NCBI GenBank assembly: GCA_022843845.1 | Contig: JALHMW010000007.1 | Location: forward strand, 124,001 to 188,000 | Origin: Archangium sp. | Lineage (GTDB): Bacteria; Myxococcota; Myxococcia; Myxococcales; Myxococcaceae | Length of the DNA stretch: 64,000 nt | Direction: 5' to 3' | Shown: positions 28,309 through 36,890 of the stretch, piece by piece | How positions within the stretch are numbered: position 1 is the stretch's first letter | How the letters are laid out: the number at the start of each line of letters is the position of its first letter | The notes under the pieces: generated by a model | Databases searched by the model: none | What the model was told of the DNA's origin: nothing | Seen by the model: the letters and a program-made list of their open reading frames with translations, nothing else | Made by a program: the position numbers and the translations under genes

Positions 28309-29405
28309 TGTGGGCTCCGAGTCGACGGAGCGGCCGTGGCGACGATGTGCGCGCCTTCCTTGAGCTGTTGCGTGCCCTCGACGACGAAACGATCGGTCTC
28401 GCTCAGGCCGGACTCGAGCACGAAGGACTGCCCGAGCCGCAGGCGCGGCACCACCCGCGTCGCGTGGACGGTGTCGTCATCGGCGACCTTGAAGACGTAC
28501 AGGTTCTCTTGCACCTCGAAGGTCGCCTGTTGGGGAATGATCAGCGCGTCACCGAGTGCGCTGCTGATGACGACTTTCCCCGTCGCGCCGTGTCTGAGCA
28601 GGCCCTGTTCGTTCTTGAAGCGCGCCCGGAACGCGAGGTTGCCGGTCGCCTTGTCGAACTCGGTCTCCACCGCGTCGATGACGCCCGCTGCGGGGAAGAG
28701 CGCGCCGTTGGCCAGCTTGAACGAGACCGTGCGGGGGCGATCGTCGGGGCGGCTGGCGGCGAGGGTCAGGTACTCCTGCTCCGAGACGCGGAAGTAGACG
28801 AACACCTCTGAGGTGTTGGTGATGGTCGTCAACAGCTCGTCCTCTGGCACCAGGCTGCCGGCCTTCCGCGGCAGCCGGTTCAGCACGCCGTCGAAGGGCG
28901 CTCTCACCTGGCCGTAGGAGAGGTTGATCGACGCCTGGCCTTCGTTGGCCTTCGCCTCTTCGAGCCGGGCGGCAAGGGCCGCCACCTTCGACTCGGCGAG
29001 CTCGACCTCGGGGCCCGAGATGACCTTCTTCTCGGCCAACATGCGGGTGCTGTCGCGCTCGATGGTCGCCGTCTTGAGCTCGGCCGCCGCGCTCTCGACC
29101 GCTGCGTGGGCCTTGCGCACCTCTTGCTGCAGCTCACGGGCGCTGATGGTGAGAATGAGCTGACCGGCCTTGACGGTCTGCCCTTCGTCGACGGCGATGG
29201 CTTCGATGTAGCCCTTGAGCCGCGCGCGCAGCGACACGTGCTGAACGGCCTGCACCTCGCCGACGTACTCCCGCTCGAAGGTGCCACCCCGACGGGGCGA
29301 GGCCACCAGAAACGGCTCGGGCTTCTCGACTTCAGCGACGGGCGCCTGACACGCGTTCAACACCAGCATCACCACGACCACCGAATGCGACTTCATGCGG
29401 CCCAT
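28305..29405 (-). CDS. RND efflux periplasmic adaptor lipoprotein (AcrA/MexA family)
   Basis: Membrane-fusion lipoprotein of about 366 aa. Two close ATGs (29405 and 29396) are possible; both give a signal peptide ending in lipobox LNAC (KSHSVVVVMLVLNAC). A lipoyl half-motif VSLRARLKGYIEAIAVDEG, a coiled hairpin (about 95-165), the second half QVRAPFDGVLNRL and a beta-barrel with FRARFKNEQGLLRHG follow in the standard order. First gene of the pump operon. A sigma54-like sequence overlaps the start region (29408-29423). Confidence 0.91.
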   Translation of the reverse strand: MGRMKSHSVVVVMLVLNACQAPVAEVEKPEPFLVASPRRGGTFEREYVGEVQAVQHVSLRARLKGYIEAIAVDEGQTVKAGQLILTISARELQQEVRKAHAAVESAAAELKTATIERDSTRMLAEKKVISGPEVELAESKVAALAARLEEAKANEGQASINLSYGQVRAPFDGVLNRLPRKAGSLVPEDELLTTITNTSEVFVYFRVSEQEYLTLAASRPDDRPRTVSFKLANGALFPAAGVIDAVETEFDKATGNLAFRARFKNEQGLLRHGATGKVVISSALGDALIIPQQATFEVQENLYVFKVADDDTVHATRVVPRLRLGQSFVLESGLSETDRFVVEGTQQLKEGAHIVATAAPSTRSPQ

Positions 29406-29407
29406 CG

Positions 29408-29423
29408 AGCAAGTTCCGCGCCC
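29408..29423 (-). promoter_or_regulatory. Possible sigma54 (-24/-12) promoter of the RND operon
   Basis: Read on the minus strand, GGGCGCGGAACTTGCT fits the consensus TGGCACG-N4-TTGCT at the invariant GG and GC, which are separated by exactly 10 bases. The predicted +1 (about 29397) would lie one base before the second candidate ATG (29396), giving a nearly leaderless message and excluding the first ATG. In GC-rich DNA such matches can arise by chance, so this is a hypothesis supported mainly by the sigma54-type regulator encoded in the same gene cluster. Confidence 0.25.
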
Positions 29424-29518
29424 GGTGGGGGCCCCCTCAGATGGCGCCCGGAGTGTCGTGAAAATGCGGGCGCTGGTGAGATTCTCTACACCCGCTCGGT
29501 CGCGACGACCGCGCTCTT

Positions 29519-30835
29519 TCAAGCCGCTGGTGGGCCTTTGGGTGTCTCGGGCGCAGGCATCACGATGCGCACGGTGCGGACTCGTCTCGGTGAGGCGTCG
29601 AGGATCTCGAGCACGATGCCGGCGTCGGTGGTGAAGCGCTCACCCGGCACCGGGATTCGTGTCGCCAGGGACAGACACAGGCCGCCCACCGTCACCCAAT
29701 CGCCTTCGGGGAGCGCGATGCCGAGGTCGCGGTTGAGCTCTCGAATCGGCATGGTGGCCCGCACCACCACGTGCCCATCGCTCTCTCGTCGGAACGCCTT
29801 GGGCTCGGCGGCGGCGTGTTCGCCGAAGATCTCGCCCACCAGCTCTTCGAGCACGTCCGTGAGCGAGACGATGCCGGCCATGCCTCCGTGTTCGTCGACC
29901 ACCACGCAGAACGGCACGCGGCGCGAGCGCATCTCGGAGATCAGCTCGACGGCGCTCTTGCTCTCGGGCACGAAGAACGCGGGCCGGATCAGATCGGCGA
30001 GCACGAAGAGCTGCTCCTCCCACGCGATGGCCAGCACGTCTTTGACGTTCACGTAGCCGACGACCCGATCGCGCTCGCCTTCGATGACGGGGAAGCGTGA
30101 GTGGGTGTGCTCGAGCATCATGCGGCGCAGCGTCTCGCGAGACGCGTCACGTTGGAGCGAGATGACGCTCGTGCGCGGCACCATCACGTCGCTGGCGACG
30201 AGCTCGGGGAGCGTGAGCGCCCGCGCGGCGATCTCTCCCGCCTGAGGGTGCACGCTGCCGGTGCGGGTCGCCTCTGTCATCAGCTCGACGAGCTCGTCGG
30301 CCGACAGCCTCGCTTCGGTGAAGCTCGTTCGGTCCTTGAACGGGCGGAGCACCAGGTTCGAGCTCGCGGTCAAGAACCAGATGAGCGGGCGCATCAGGCT
30401 GGCCAGCAGGAGCAGCGGCCGCGCGACGAGGCTCGAGTAGCGCTCGGCGCTGCGAAGCGCGAGGGACTTGGGCACCAGCTCGCCGAGGACGAGCGAGAGG
30501 TACGAGATGAGCGAGACGACCAGGACGAGCGCGATCTCGTCGGCCCAGGGCTCGATGAGCGCCCACTGGGCGAGCACCTTCGAGAGGTCGCGCGCGAACG
30601 AGGCGCCGCCGAACGCGCCTGCCGTCGCGCCCACGACCGTGATGCCCACCTGCACCGTCGCGAAGAACCGCTCGGGCTGTTCTCGCAGCCGCTGCACCGC
30701 GAGCGCTCCCTTGCTGCCTTCTCCTTGCAGCTCCCGGAGCCGGCCCGGGCGCATCGAGATCACCGCGATCTCGGCCCCCGCCAGCACACCGTTCGCGAGC
30801 ACGAGCGCGAGGATGATGAGGATTTCGAACGCCAT
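29519..30835 (-). CDS. CorC/HlyC-type CNNM-like membrane protein with CBS domains
   Basis: A 438-aa protein of the DUF21-CBS-CorC family, linked to magnesium/cobalt homeostasis; the HlyC name is historical. An N-terminal DUF21 membrane domain (about 1-165) has helices near 2-22, 60-80, 100-120 and 135-155. A CBS pair (about 210-330; VMVPRTSVISL, SRFPVIEGERDRVVGYVNVKD) and a C-terminal CorC_HlyC domain (IRELNRDLGIALPEGDWVTVGG) follow. It starts 9 bases after the methyltransferase gene, as the fourth gene of a likely operon. Confidence 0.92.
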   Translation of the reverse strand: MAFEILIILALVLANGVLAGAEIAVISMRPGRLRELQGEGSKGALAVQRLREQPERFFATVQVGITVVGATAGAFGGASFARDLSKVLAQWALIEPWADEIALVLVVSLISYLSLVLGELVPKSLALRSAERYSSLVARPLLLLASLMRPLIWFLTASSNLVLRPFKDRTSFTEARLSADELVELMTEATRTGSVHPQAGEIAARALTLPELVASDVMVPRTSVISLQRDASRETLRRMMLEHTHSRFPVIEGERDRVVGYVNVKDVLAIAWEEQLFVLADLIRPAFFVPESKSAVELISEMRSRRVPFCVVVDEHGGMAGIVSLTDVLEELVGEIFGEHAAAEPKAFRRESDGHVVVRATMPIRELNRDLGIALPEGDWVTVGGLCLSLATRIPVPGERFTTDAGIVLEILDASPRRVRTVRIVMPAPETPKGPPAA

Positions 30836-30844
30836 GCGGTTCTC

Positions 30845-31450
30845 TTAACCCCGTTGGGTGTCGTGCGAAGCCTTGTGCGCGACGAAGCGGCGCATCGTGC
30901 CGTCTGCGCGGCGGCCTTCCGCGCTGATGACGAATCCACTCGCCTCGACCGTCGCTTCGGTGCGCCGGTTGGGGTGACAGCCTCCAGCCACGGCCGTCCA
31001 CGCCGGCTGGAGCACGTCCTGCATCCACCCGACGGGCTTCGAGTCGTGGCGCACGTGCTCGAGCATGCGGAGCTGACCCTCGGCGGTCAGCACCCGGCCG
31101 ATCTCCTTCAAGCCGAGCTCAGGCTTCGGCACCGAGCAGAAGACCAGGCTCGAGACGACGGTGTCGAACGCGCCGTCACGAAACGGCAGCGCCTCGGCCG
31201 AGCCCCGCACCAGCAGCGCGCCGGGAGCCCGTGACTTCGCCTTCTTCAACGCGTCGGCGTCTGGCTCGAGCGCGATGACCGCGAGCGACGGCTCGTAGCG
31301 AGGCAGGTTGCGGCCGGTGCCACAGCCGACCTCGAGCGTTCGGCCCGTCGCGCCCTTCACCAGCCACTCGCGCCAGCGCGACAGCCCCGTCCACTCCATG
31401 ACGGTGCACATCGCGTCGTACAGCCACGGGATCTGTTCGACGCCTCGCAT
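30845..31450 (-). CDS. Class I SAM-dependent methyltransferase
   Basis: A 201-aa methyltransferase of the Methyltransf_11 type. SAM-binding motif I is TLEVGCGTGRNL (about residue 38), an acidic residue follows strand beta-2 (ALEPDADAL), and motif post-I/IV is DTVVSSLVFCSV. The pattern with MLEHVR near position 128 and HPNRRTEATVEASGF resembles small-molecule or phospholipid methyltransferases related to METTL7/PmtA, but the substrate cannot be fixed from sequence. It lies between a 104-aa hypothetical gene and a CorC-like gene on the same strand. Confidence 0.85.
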   Translation of the reverse strand: MRGVEQIPWLYDAMCTVMEWTGLSRWREWLVKGATGRTLEVGCGTGRNLPRYEPSLAVIALEPDADALKKAKSRAPGALLVRGSAEALPFRDGAFDTVVSSLVFCSVPKPELGLKEIGRVLTAEGQLRMLEHVRHDSKPVGWMQDVLQPAWTAVAGGCHPNRRTEATVEASGFVISAEGRRADGTMRRFVAHKASHDTQRG

Positions 31451-31459
31451 ACGACGGCC

Positions 31460-31774
31460 TTACTCGCGAATCGGCGGCGGGAGCGGGAAGAACGTGTCGA
31501 GGTCGGTCTGCTTCCTCAGCCCCATCGCCTCGCGTTGCACCTCGAGGTACCAGCGCTGCTCCACCGCGATCTTCCGGTGCTCGGCGTACTCGGCGAGCAG
31601 GCCCGCTCTGGTGTGGCCGGTAGGGCAGGTCGCGAGCTTCTCCTTCAAGGCCGCGCACGCCGCGATGGCGTCTTCGATCAACCGTCCGGTGCGGCCGAGA
31701 CCTTCGGCGCGCTCGCGGTTGAGCTCGTTGGTCATCGCTGCGTCGGACTGAACGACTTTCTGAAGGGCTCTCAT
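31460..31774 (-). CDS. Small helical hypothetical protein
   Basis: A 104-aa, charged, probably all-helical soluble protein without Trp-rich or metal motifs; two Cys are present (AACAALKEKLATCPTG). ATG 31774 overlaps the oxygenase stop as ATGA, favouring this start over an internal Met at 31735. No family recognised. Its place between an oxygenase and a methyltransferase suggests operon membership only. Confidence 0.7.
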   Translation of the reverse strand: MRALQKVVQSDAAMTNELNRERAEGLGRTGRLIEDAIAACAALKEKLATCPTGHTRAGLLAEYAEHRKIAVEQRWYLEVQREAMGLRKQTDLDTFFPLPPPIRE

Positions 31775-32355
31775 CGGGCGGAGTACCAGGCGGTGATGGC
31801 GAAGCGTTCGGCGCGCGAGGGACGCACCTCGTGCTCGATCAGCTCGGAGCGGAAGACGACGAAGGTGTCGAGGCGCGGCTCGAGCGTCAGGGGAGGATCG
31901 ACGAACACCGTCAGCTCTCCTCCGTGCTCGGGCTGCCAGGAAGGGTTCAGGTAGACGATGGCCGTGATGCGCCGGTTGTCGTCACCGGGAAATGCGTCGC
32001 GGTGCCGTTGATACCCAGCGCCGGTCGCGGGGTAGTGCGCGAGCTGCAGCTCGCAGCGACGCAGGCCCAGGAACCCAAGCTCGTTCAGCTGCAGCCTCAG
32101 CTCGTCGAAGCGCGCCCAGACGTCGCTGAAGTCACCGAGCTCGTCGAGCCACTCGATGGAGTCTCCACGCACGGCGTCGTCGAGGTGGTGGTCTGCACCG
32201 CGACGAACACCGGCCCGCGCGAGCATGCCTGCGGCGAGGTGCTCCACGGCCTTTGCGTGCGCGGCGGACGCGAGTGATGGCCCGAGGAAGCCTTCGCCAA
32301 CGACGAAGCCCGCCTCTCCCAGCGTTTCGATGTCGCGGCTGCTCAGCCCGTCCAC
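31771..32355 (-). CDS. 2-oxoglutarate/Fe(II)-dependent oxygenase (prolyl 4-hydroxylase type)
   Basis: A 194-aa Fe(II)/2OG dioxygenase. The GTG at 32355 is taken as start because longer in-frame options run into the uvrC promoter region and have coding-unlike composition. The metal triad appears as H-x-D in [11 protein letters not shown] and a distal His in [11 protein letters not shown]; the Arg after it ([10 protein letters not shown]) should bind 2-oxoglutarate. [19 protein letters not shown] is the typical core strand pair. Substrate unknown; P4H-like proteins hydroxylate proline or other residues or small molecules. Confidence 0.85.
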   Translation of the reverse strand: MDGLSSRDIETLGEAGFVVGEGFLGPSLASAAHAKAVEHLAAGMLARAGVRRGADHHLDDAVRGDSIEWLDELGDFSDVWARFDELRLQLNELGFLGLRRCELQLAHYPATGAGYQRHRDAFPGDDNRRITAIVYLNPSWQPEHGGELTVFVDPPLTLEPRLDTFVVFRSELIEHEVRPSRAERFAITAWYSAR

Positions 32356-32422
32356 GCGGGCAGTGTACCGTTCGCGAGGCGTCGTTGCGCGAGACGACCA
32401 AACCGGACAGAGAGAGAAACTG

Positions 32423-34342
32423 ATGACTCCGGTCGAACTCGAACAGCGCCTCGCGCAGCTGCCGAACCAGCCCGGCGTGTACCTGATGAAGGACAAGACC
32501 GGCCGGGTCATCTACGTCGGCAAGGCCGTCAACCTCGCGAACCGGGTGCGCAGCTATTTCAACCCCGGCTCCTCCGACACGCGGGCCTTCGTCGCGCTGC
32601 TCGATCGCCTGCTGGGCTCGTTGGAGACCGTCGTCGTCTCGAGCGAGAAGGAGGCGCTGCTCCTCGAGAACGAGCTGATCAAGAAGCACCGCCCGCGCTT
32701 CAACGTGCAGTGGCGCGACGACAAGGCCTTCCTCTGTCTTCGCCTCTCGAACGCGCACCGCTTCCCGCGGCTCGAGATGGTGCGCCGGCCCAAACGTGAC
32801 GGCGCGCGCTACTTCGGGCCCTACGCGTCGGCGTCGTCGATTCGCGAGACGGTGCGGGTGGTGAACCGGTTCTTCCAGCTGCGCACCTGCTCCGATCACG
32901 TGCTCGAGAGCCGCAAGCGCCCGTGCCTGCTGCATCAGATCGGTCGCTGCCCTGCGCCGTGCGTGTTGCCGATCGCTCCCGAGGACTACGGGCGCAACGT
33001 CGACGCCGTGGCGCTCTTCCTCGAGGGCCGCAGTGCGCCGCTGCTCGACACCCTTCGCGGGAGCATGAGGCTCGCGGCGTCGAAGCTCGAGTTCGAAGAG
33101 GCTGCCCGCCTGCGCGATCAGGTCATCGCCATCGAGCGGAGCGTCGAGAAGCAGGCCATCGCGACCACCGAGTCGATCGATCAAGACGTCTTCGGCCTCT
33201 TCCGAGAGGGCGATCGCATCACGCTCTACAGCCTCTTCGTGCGCGGCGGCCGCATCACCGGTGGGCAGCCGCACCACTTCCAGAGCGAGTTCCCCGACGA
33301 CGAGCTCGTCACCTCATTCGTCAACCAGTACTACGCCGACGACGCGTTCGTTCCCAAAGAGGTGTTGCTGGCAGGCAGCCCGAACGAGCCCGAGGCGCTG
33401 GCGGAGCTGTTGTCGGAGCGAAAGGGTGAGCGCGTGCGCGTGCTCGTGCCCGAGCGTGGCGACAAGACCGACCTGGTGAAGCTGGCCTCGAAGAACGCCG
33501 AGCGTGCCTTCAGTGAGCGCAAGCGCAGCCGTGACGAGGTGGAGCAGACCCTCGAGCGCTTGAAGGACCGGCTTCACCTCACGAAGCTGCCGCATCGCAT
33601 GGAGTGCTTCGACATCTCGCACTTCCAGGGCGCCGCGCTGGTCGGTTCGCAGGTCTCGAGCGTCGACACCGAGCCGGATCCCTCGCGGTACCGGCACTAC
33701 ACGCTCAAGACCGTCGTGGGGAACGACGACTTCGCCTCGATGCACGAGGTGTTGTCACGCCGGCTCAAGCGCGGACTCGACGAGGGCGATCTGCCCGACC
33801 TCATCGTCATCGACGGCGGCAAGGGCCAGCTCGCGAGCGCGTGGGCAGCGATGCGCGATCTCGGCGTCGAGGGCGTCGATCTCGTCTCACTCGCCAAGAG
33901 CCGCGATCTCGATTCGCTTGCGCCAGACGTGCAGCAAGACCGCAGCCCCGAGCGCGTCTTCGTCGTCGGCCGGAAAGATCCGATCGTCTTGCCGCAGACC
34001 TCGCCAGAGCTCTTTGCGCTGACGCGACTGCGTGACGAGGCCCACCGCTTCGCCATCACCTTTCAACGCAAGCTCAACCGCAAGCGCGGCCTGTCATCGG
34101 CGCTCGACGAAGTGCCGGGAGTCGGTGCGGCACGGCGAACGGCGTTGCTGCGCCACTTCGGCTCCATCAAGCGCCTCAAAGAGGCCAGCATCGAGGAGCT
34201 GGGTGAGGTCGACGGTATCGGTCCCGCGGTGGCCGAGCGGCTGCATGCGTTCCTGCACGCGCCAAAATTCCGCGCGCCTGAAACAGCCGATGACGACGCG
34301 ATTCGCCTCGCGTCTCTCGACGACGCCGACAGTCAATCGTGA
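32423..34342 (+). CDS. uvrC: UvrABC excinuclease subunit C
   Basis: Nucleotide-excision-repair endonuclease of 639 aa that makes both incisions around a lesion. GIY-YIG domain: [20 protein letters not shown] at about 14-33, for the 3' cut. Cys156, Cys168, Cys176 and Cys180 match the [4Fe-4S] ligand spacing of E. coli UvrC. The UVR motif is [15 protein letters not shown] (about 217). The RNase H-like domain, for the 5' cut, has [17 protein letters not shown] and [11 protein letters not shown]-terminal helix-hairpin-helix pair is [18 protein letters not shown] and [12 protein letters not shown]. It is divergent from the oxygenase gene. Confidence 0.97.
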   Translation: MTPVELEQRLAQLPNQPGVYLMKDKTGRVIYVGKAVNLANRVRSYFNPGSSDTRAFVALLDRLLGSLETVVVSSEKEALLLENELIKKHRPRFNVQWRDDKAFLCLRLSNAHRFPRLEMVRRPKRDGARYFGPYASASSIRETVRVVNRFFQLRTCSDHVLESRKRPCLLHQIGRCPAPCVLPIAPEDYGRNVDAVALFLEGRSAPLLDTLRGSMRLAASKLEFEEAARLRDQVIAIERSVEKQAIATTESIDQDVFGLFREGDRITLYSLFVRGGRITGGQPHHFQSEFPDDELVTSFVNQYYADDAFVPKEVLLAGSPNEPEALAELLSERKGERVRVLVPERGDKTDLVKLASKNAERAFSERKRSRDEVEQTLERLKDRLHLTKLPHRMECFDISHFQGAALVGSQVSSVDTEPDPSRYRHYTLKTVVGNDDFASMHEVLSRRLKRGLDEGDLPDLIVIDGGKGQLASAWAAMRDLGVEGVDLVSLAKSRDLDSLAPDVQQDRSPERVFVVGRKDPIVLPQTSPELFALTRLRDEAHRFAITFQRKLNRKRGLSSALDEVPGVGAARRTALLRHFGSIKRLKEASIEELGEVDGIGPAVAERLHAFLHAPKFRAPETADDDAIRLASLDDADSQS

Positions 34343-34448
34343 GGGTTGGCATCGCAAAGACACAGAACGCCTTGATTTTTCGTTGCGGCAGCACTCGGCG
34401 GTGACATACACACCACAGGCGTTTCAGCCCCAACCCCGAAGGATGACC

Positions 34449-34967
34449 ATGCGGCTGTATCCCAAGCTCGTTCCGCTCATTGCGCGCGAGATCATCGACC
34501 GGCTGGCGAAGGAAAAGGACATCGAGGTCGAGGCCATTCGCATGTCGGATGCCGAGCTCGACATGTCGGCCATCATGCGTGAGTACCTCGCCAACGAGGA
34601 GCGCGTGAACCAGGCCACCCGTGAGGCCCTCGAGCGTCGCGGCTACGACTTCTCCAAGTTCAACCAGGTCAAACGCGAGATGTCCGACGTCCGAGGCTTC
34701 AAGATCGGCGATGACGGCATCGAGTTCGTGATCAACCAGATGCTCGAGTTCCTGCTCATCTCGCGGAACATCGAAGAGGTGTTCTCGGACGACACGCAGA
34801 TGCGCCCGAAGATCATGCAGATCATGAAGAAGCACCTCGACGTCGACGAAGAGATCGATCGGGAGGCGCGCGGCCGCCTGAAGCACCTCGAAGAGGGCAC
34901 CAGCGCGTACGAGATCGAGTACCAGAAGACGCTGGAGCAGATTCGCCGCGCTCGCGGCCTCATCTAG
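34449..34967 (+). CDS. DUF507 family protein
   Basis: A 172-aa protein. The ATG at 34449 has GAAGG 6 bases upstream; the nearby ATG 34443 would have no spacing and is less likely. The N-terminus MRLYPKLVPLIAREIIDRLA and the repeated VNQATREALERRGYDFSKFN / MRPKIMQIMKKHLDVDEEID patterns match DUF507, a soluble helical family of unknown function common in myxobacteria. It is monocistronic, between uvrC and a convergent gene. Confidence 0.85.
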   Translation: MRLYPKLVPLIAREIIDRLAKEKDIEVEAIRMSDAELDMSAIMREYLANEERVNQATREALERRGYDFSKFNQVKREMSDVRGFKIGDDGIEFVINQMLEFLLISRNIEEVFSDDTQMRPKIMQIMKKHLDVDEEIDREARGRLKHLEEGTSAYEIEYQKTLEQIRRARGLI

Positions 34968-34995
34968 GCTTCGGCACGACGCACCATCACGCCGG

Positions 34996-35033
34996 GGAGC
35001 CTTTGGACCGAAGAAACGGGTCCACATGGCTCC
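34996..35033. terminator. Hairpin between convergent DUF507 and 35045 genes
   Basis: Nested inverted repeats: GGAGCC (34996-35001) pairs with GGCTCC (35028-35033), and TGGACC (35004-35009) with GGTCCA (35019-35024), around a 9-base loop. Its place between the two stops supports a bidirectional terminator; there is no U-tract. Confidence 0.5.
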
Positions 35034-35044
35034 TCGAAGTGTTT

Positions 35045-35395
35045 TCAGCCCTCGCGCATCTTGCCGGCCGCCTGTGACAAGCGACGGCGCAGCTGCGCCA
35101 CCACCACCATCAGGTACTCGAGCCGGTTGAGCACGCGGAAGTCCTCTGCGGCCTCCATGAGCCGAATCGGCGACGCGGCGTCGTTGCGGAGCAGATCGAG
35201 CACGTCGGTGAAGTGCGCCTCGACGTCGGCGATGGCGTCGAGCCCTTCGCGCAGATCGTCTTCGAGGAAGTCGAGCAGCACGGCGCTGTCTTCTCGGCGG
35301 GGCAGGCACTCCTCGAGGCGTTCGACCGACTCACGAATGGCGTCGACCGAGCGGGAGAGCGGAACGGCGGAGCGGGCAGTCTGCGTCGCGGGCAT
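35045..35395 (-). CDS. Small helical hypothetical protein
   Basis: A 116-aa soluble protein from ATG 35395. Longer in-frame starts overlap the Spx-like gene and are unlikely. The sequence is Leu/Glu/Arg-rich with no Cys-pair, membrane or enzyme motif apart from one Cys (EECLPRRED) and looks like a four-helix bundle. No family recognised; convergent with the DUF507 gene. Confidence 0.65.
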   Translation of the reverse strand: MPATQTARSAVPLSRSVDAIRESVERLEECLPRREDSAVLLDFLEDDLREGLDAIADVEAHFTDVLDLLRNDAASPIRLMEAAEDFRVLNRLEYLMVVVAQLRRRLSQAAGKMREG

Positions 35396-35478
35396 GAACA
35401 ACACGCTACAGGCGTGAAGCGACCCGGCAAGAAAACGGCCCGGCGCCGCTGGAGTCGGAAACACGGCCCGGCCGGGCA

Positions 35479-35832
35479 CTACCTCCCGAAGTGCGCGGCC
35501 CACTCGGCCTCTCTGAAGCCGACCAGCACCGTCGCGCCATCGACGAGCACCGGCCGCTTCACCAGCTTGCCGTCGGCCGACAACCACTGCGCCAGCGTCG
35601 CGTCGGTCGCAGCGTCGACCTTCGCCTTGCCCAGCGCGCGGTAGCTCAGCCCCGACGTGTTGAGCCACTTCTTCACCGGCAGACCGCTCGCGGGAAGCCA
35701 CTTCGCGAGCTCGGCCTTCGTCGGCGGCTCGTCGACGATGGGGCGCACGGTGACGGCGACGTTCTTCGACTTCAACCAGGCCAGCGCCTTCTTGCAGGTG
35801 CTGCAGCCGGAGTAGCTCAGGACGAGGGGCAT
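35479..35832 (-). CDS. ArsC/Spx-family thioredoxin-fold protein
   Basis: A 117-aa ArsC-like protein. The N-terminal strand and motif MPLVLSYSGCSTCKKALAWL carries C-x-x-C (Cys10, Cys13), as in Spx/MgsR-type members. LNTSGLSYRALG and the late R-P-V-L-V-D (VKRPVLVDG) are shared by the family. The CXXC form points to a redox-responsive Spx/YffB-like role rather than arsenate reduction, and no arsenic genes are nearby. The exact function is not determined by sequence. Confidence 0.85.
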   Translation of the reverse strand: MPLVLSYSGCSTCKKALAWLKSKNVAVTVRPIVDEPPTKAELAKWLPASGLPVKKWLNTSGLSYRALGKAKVDAATDATLAQWLSADGKLVKRPVLVDGATVLVGFREAEWAAHFGR

Positions 35833-35842
35833 GCGGCCCGAC

Positions 35843-36694
35843 CTACCACTTCAGGTTGCCCTTGTTCTCGGCCTTCGCGGCCTTGTCACCGGGCCGGCTG
35901 AAGCTGGTCAACGTCGCGCGAACGGCGCCGAGGTCGATGCTCCCGAGGGCGGCGATGGGCATGCGTCGCTCGTCGGCGGTGATCCACACGTGAATGTCGC
36001 GGCGCGCGTCCTGCCAGTCGTGGCGGGCCGCTTCACCCGCGAGGTGCCAGGTCTCGAACTCGCCGACCGGCAACGAGACGTGCTCCTTCGGCTGCACGGT
36101 GCCCCAGACGCGCCAGATGCGGCGAATGCCGTAGACGTCGAAGCACAGCTTCTTGCCCTCCTTGAGGTCGAGCTGGCGCATCAGGAAGATGGCTCCGGCG
36201 ACGTCGCTCACGTCGTTGCCGTAGGTGAGCTCTGAGGTCGTCGACTGCCCGTTGATGGTGCTGAGCACTTTGGCCGTTCGGTTCTTGCGGAACGAGACGT
36301 CGGCGACGCGGTGCCACTCGTTCTCCTGCGCGTCCTCGTAGTAGCGCGTCGGCCGCAGCGTCCTGGGGGACAAATAGCTGGTGCCGGTGCCGTCGACGCG
36401 GCGCACCTTCGAGAAGAACGTGTTCGTCTTGGCGTGCACCTCGATCGGCATCAGCCCGTCGCGCAGCGGCAGCACCCGCATCGTCATGGTGCCAGCCCTC
36501 GCGCCGAGCGCGTCGAGATCGAACTCGAGCGTCTCACCGGGGCCGAACGCGATGGGCGTCTTGATGTTGCCGAGAGCCACACACTGCGTGTCGGTGGGGA
36601 AGGGGGAGATCGCCTTCGCGACGCCGCCATCCTGGGCGAAGGCCGCCGCCGACGAGAGCGAGACGGCCAGAATCACGGTGGAGGTCTTCATCAC
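35843..36694 (-). CDS. DUF3108 domain periplasmic protein
   Basis: A 283-aa exported protein. GTG 36694 (AAGGAG 8 bases upstream) or ATG 36691 starts signal peptide MKTSTVILAVSLSSAAAFAQ. The mature part matches DUF3108: FGPGETLEFDLDALGARAGT near residue 50, strands such as GLMPIEVHAKTNTFF, and a late LPVGEFETWHLAGEA and WITADERRMPIAAL. The family is periplasmic and of unknown function. It is followed by the Spx-like gene 10 bases downstream and divergent from the esterase-like gene. Confidence 0.85.
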   Translation of the reverse strand: MMKTSTVILAVSLSSAAAFAQDGGVAKAISPFPTDTQCVALGNIKTPIAFGPGETLEFDLDALGARAGTMTMRVLPLRDGLMPIEVHAKTNTFFSKVRRVDGTGTSYLSPRTLRPTRYYEDAQENEWHRVADVSFRKNRTAKVLSTINGQSTTSELTYGNDVSDVAGAIFLMRQLDLKEGKKLCFDVYGIRRIWRVWGTVQPKEHVSLPVGEFETWHLAGEAARHDWQDARRDIHVWITADERRMPIAALGSIDLGAVRATLTSFSRPGDKAAKAENKGNLKW

Positions 36695-36890
36695 GGCGGC
36701 AGCTCCTTCAGTCTTTCGTAGCGGCCGGCGAATCCCACCATGGAGTTCGTCGGCGTGCGAACCGCGACCCTGTCAGACAACCGTGTCGCGTGGCACATGA
36801 CACCGACGTCACCCTCCAGTCGCTATTCAGGGCCTGAATTCGGGCGGTCTCGGACCTAGGCTCGTCGTCTCTTTGGCGAAGGAGTCTGCC

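Noticed and set aside
29519..30835. Hemolysin (HlyC) call
   Set aside because: The DUF21-CBS-CorC architecture is that of CorC/CNNM transport-related proteins; hemolysin names are historical.
35479..35832. Arsenate reductase of an arsenic-resistance operon
   Set aside because: The C-x-x-C active site and the lack of arsenic transport or regulator genes nearby favour an Spx-like redox protein.
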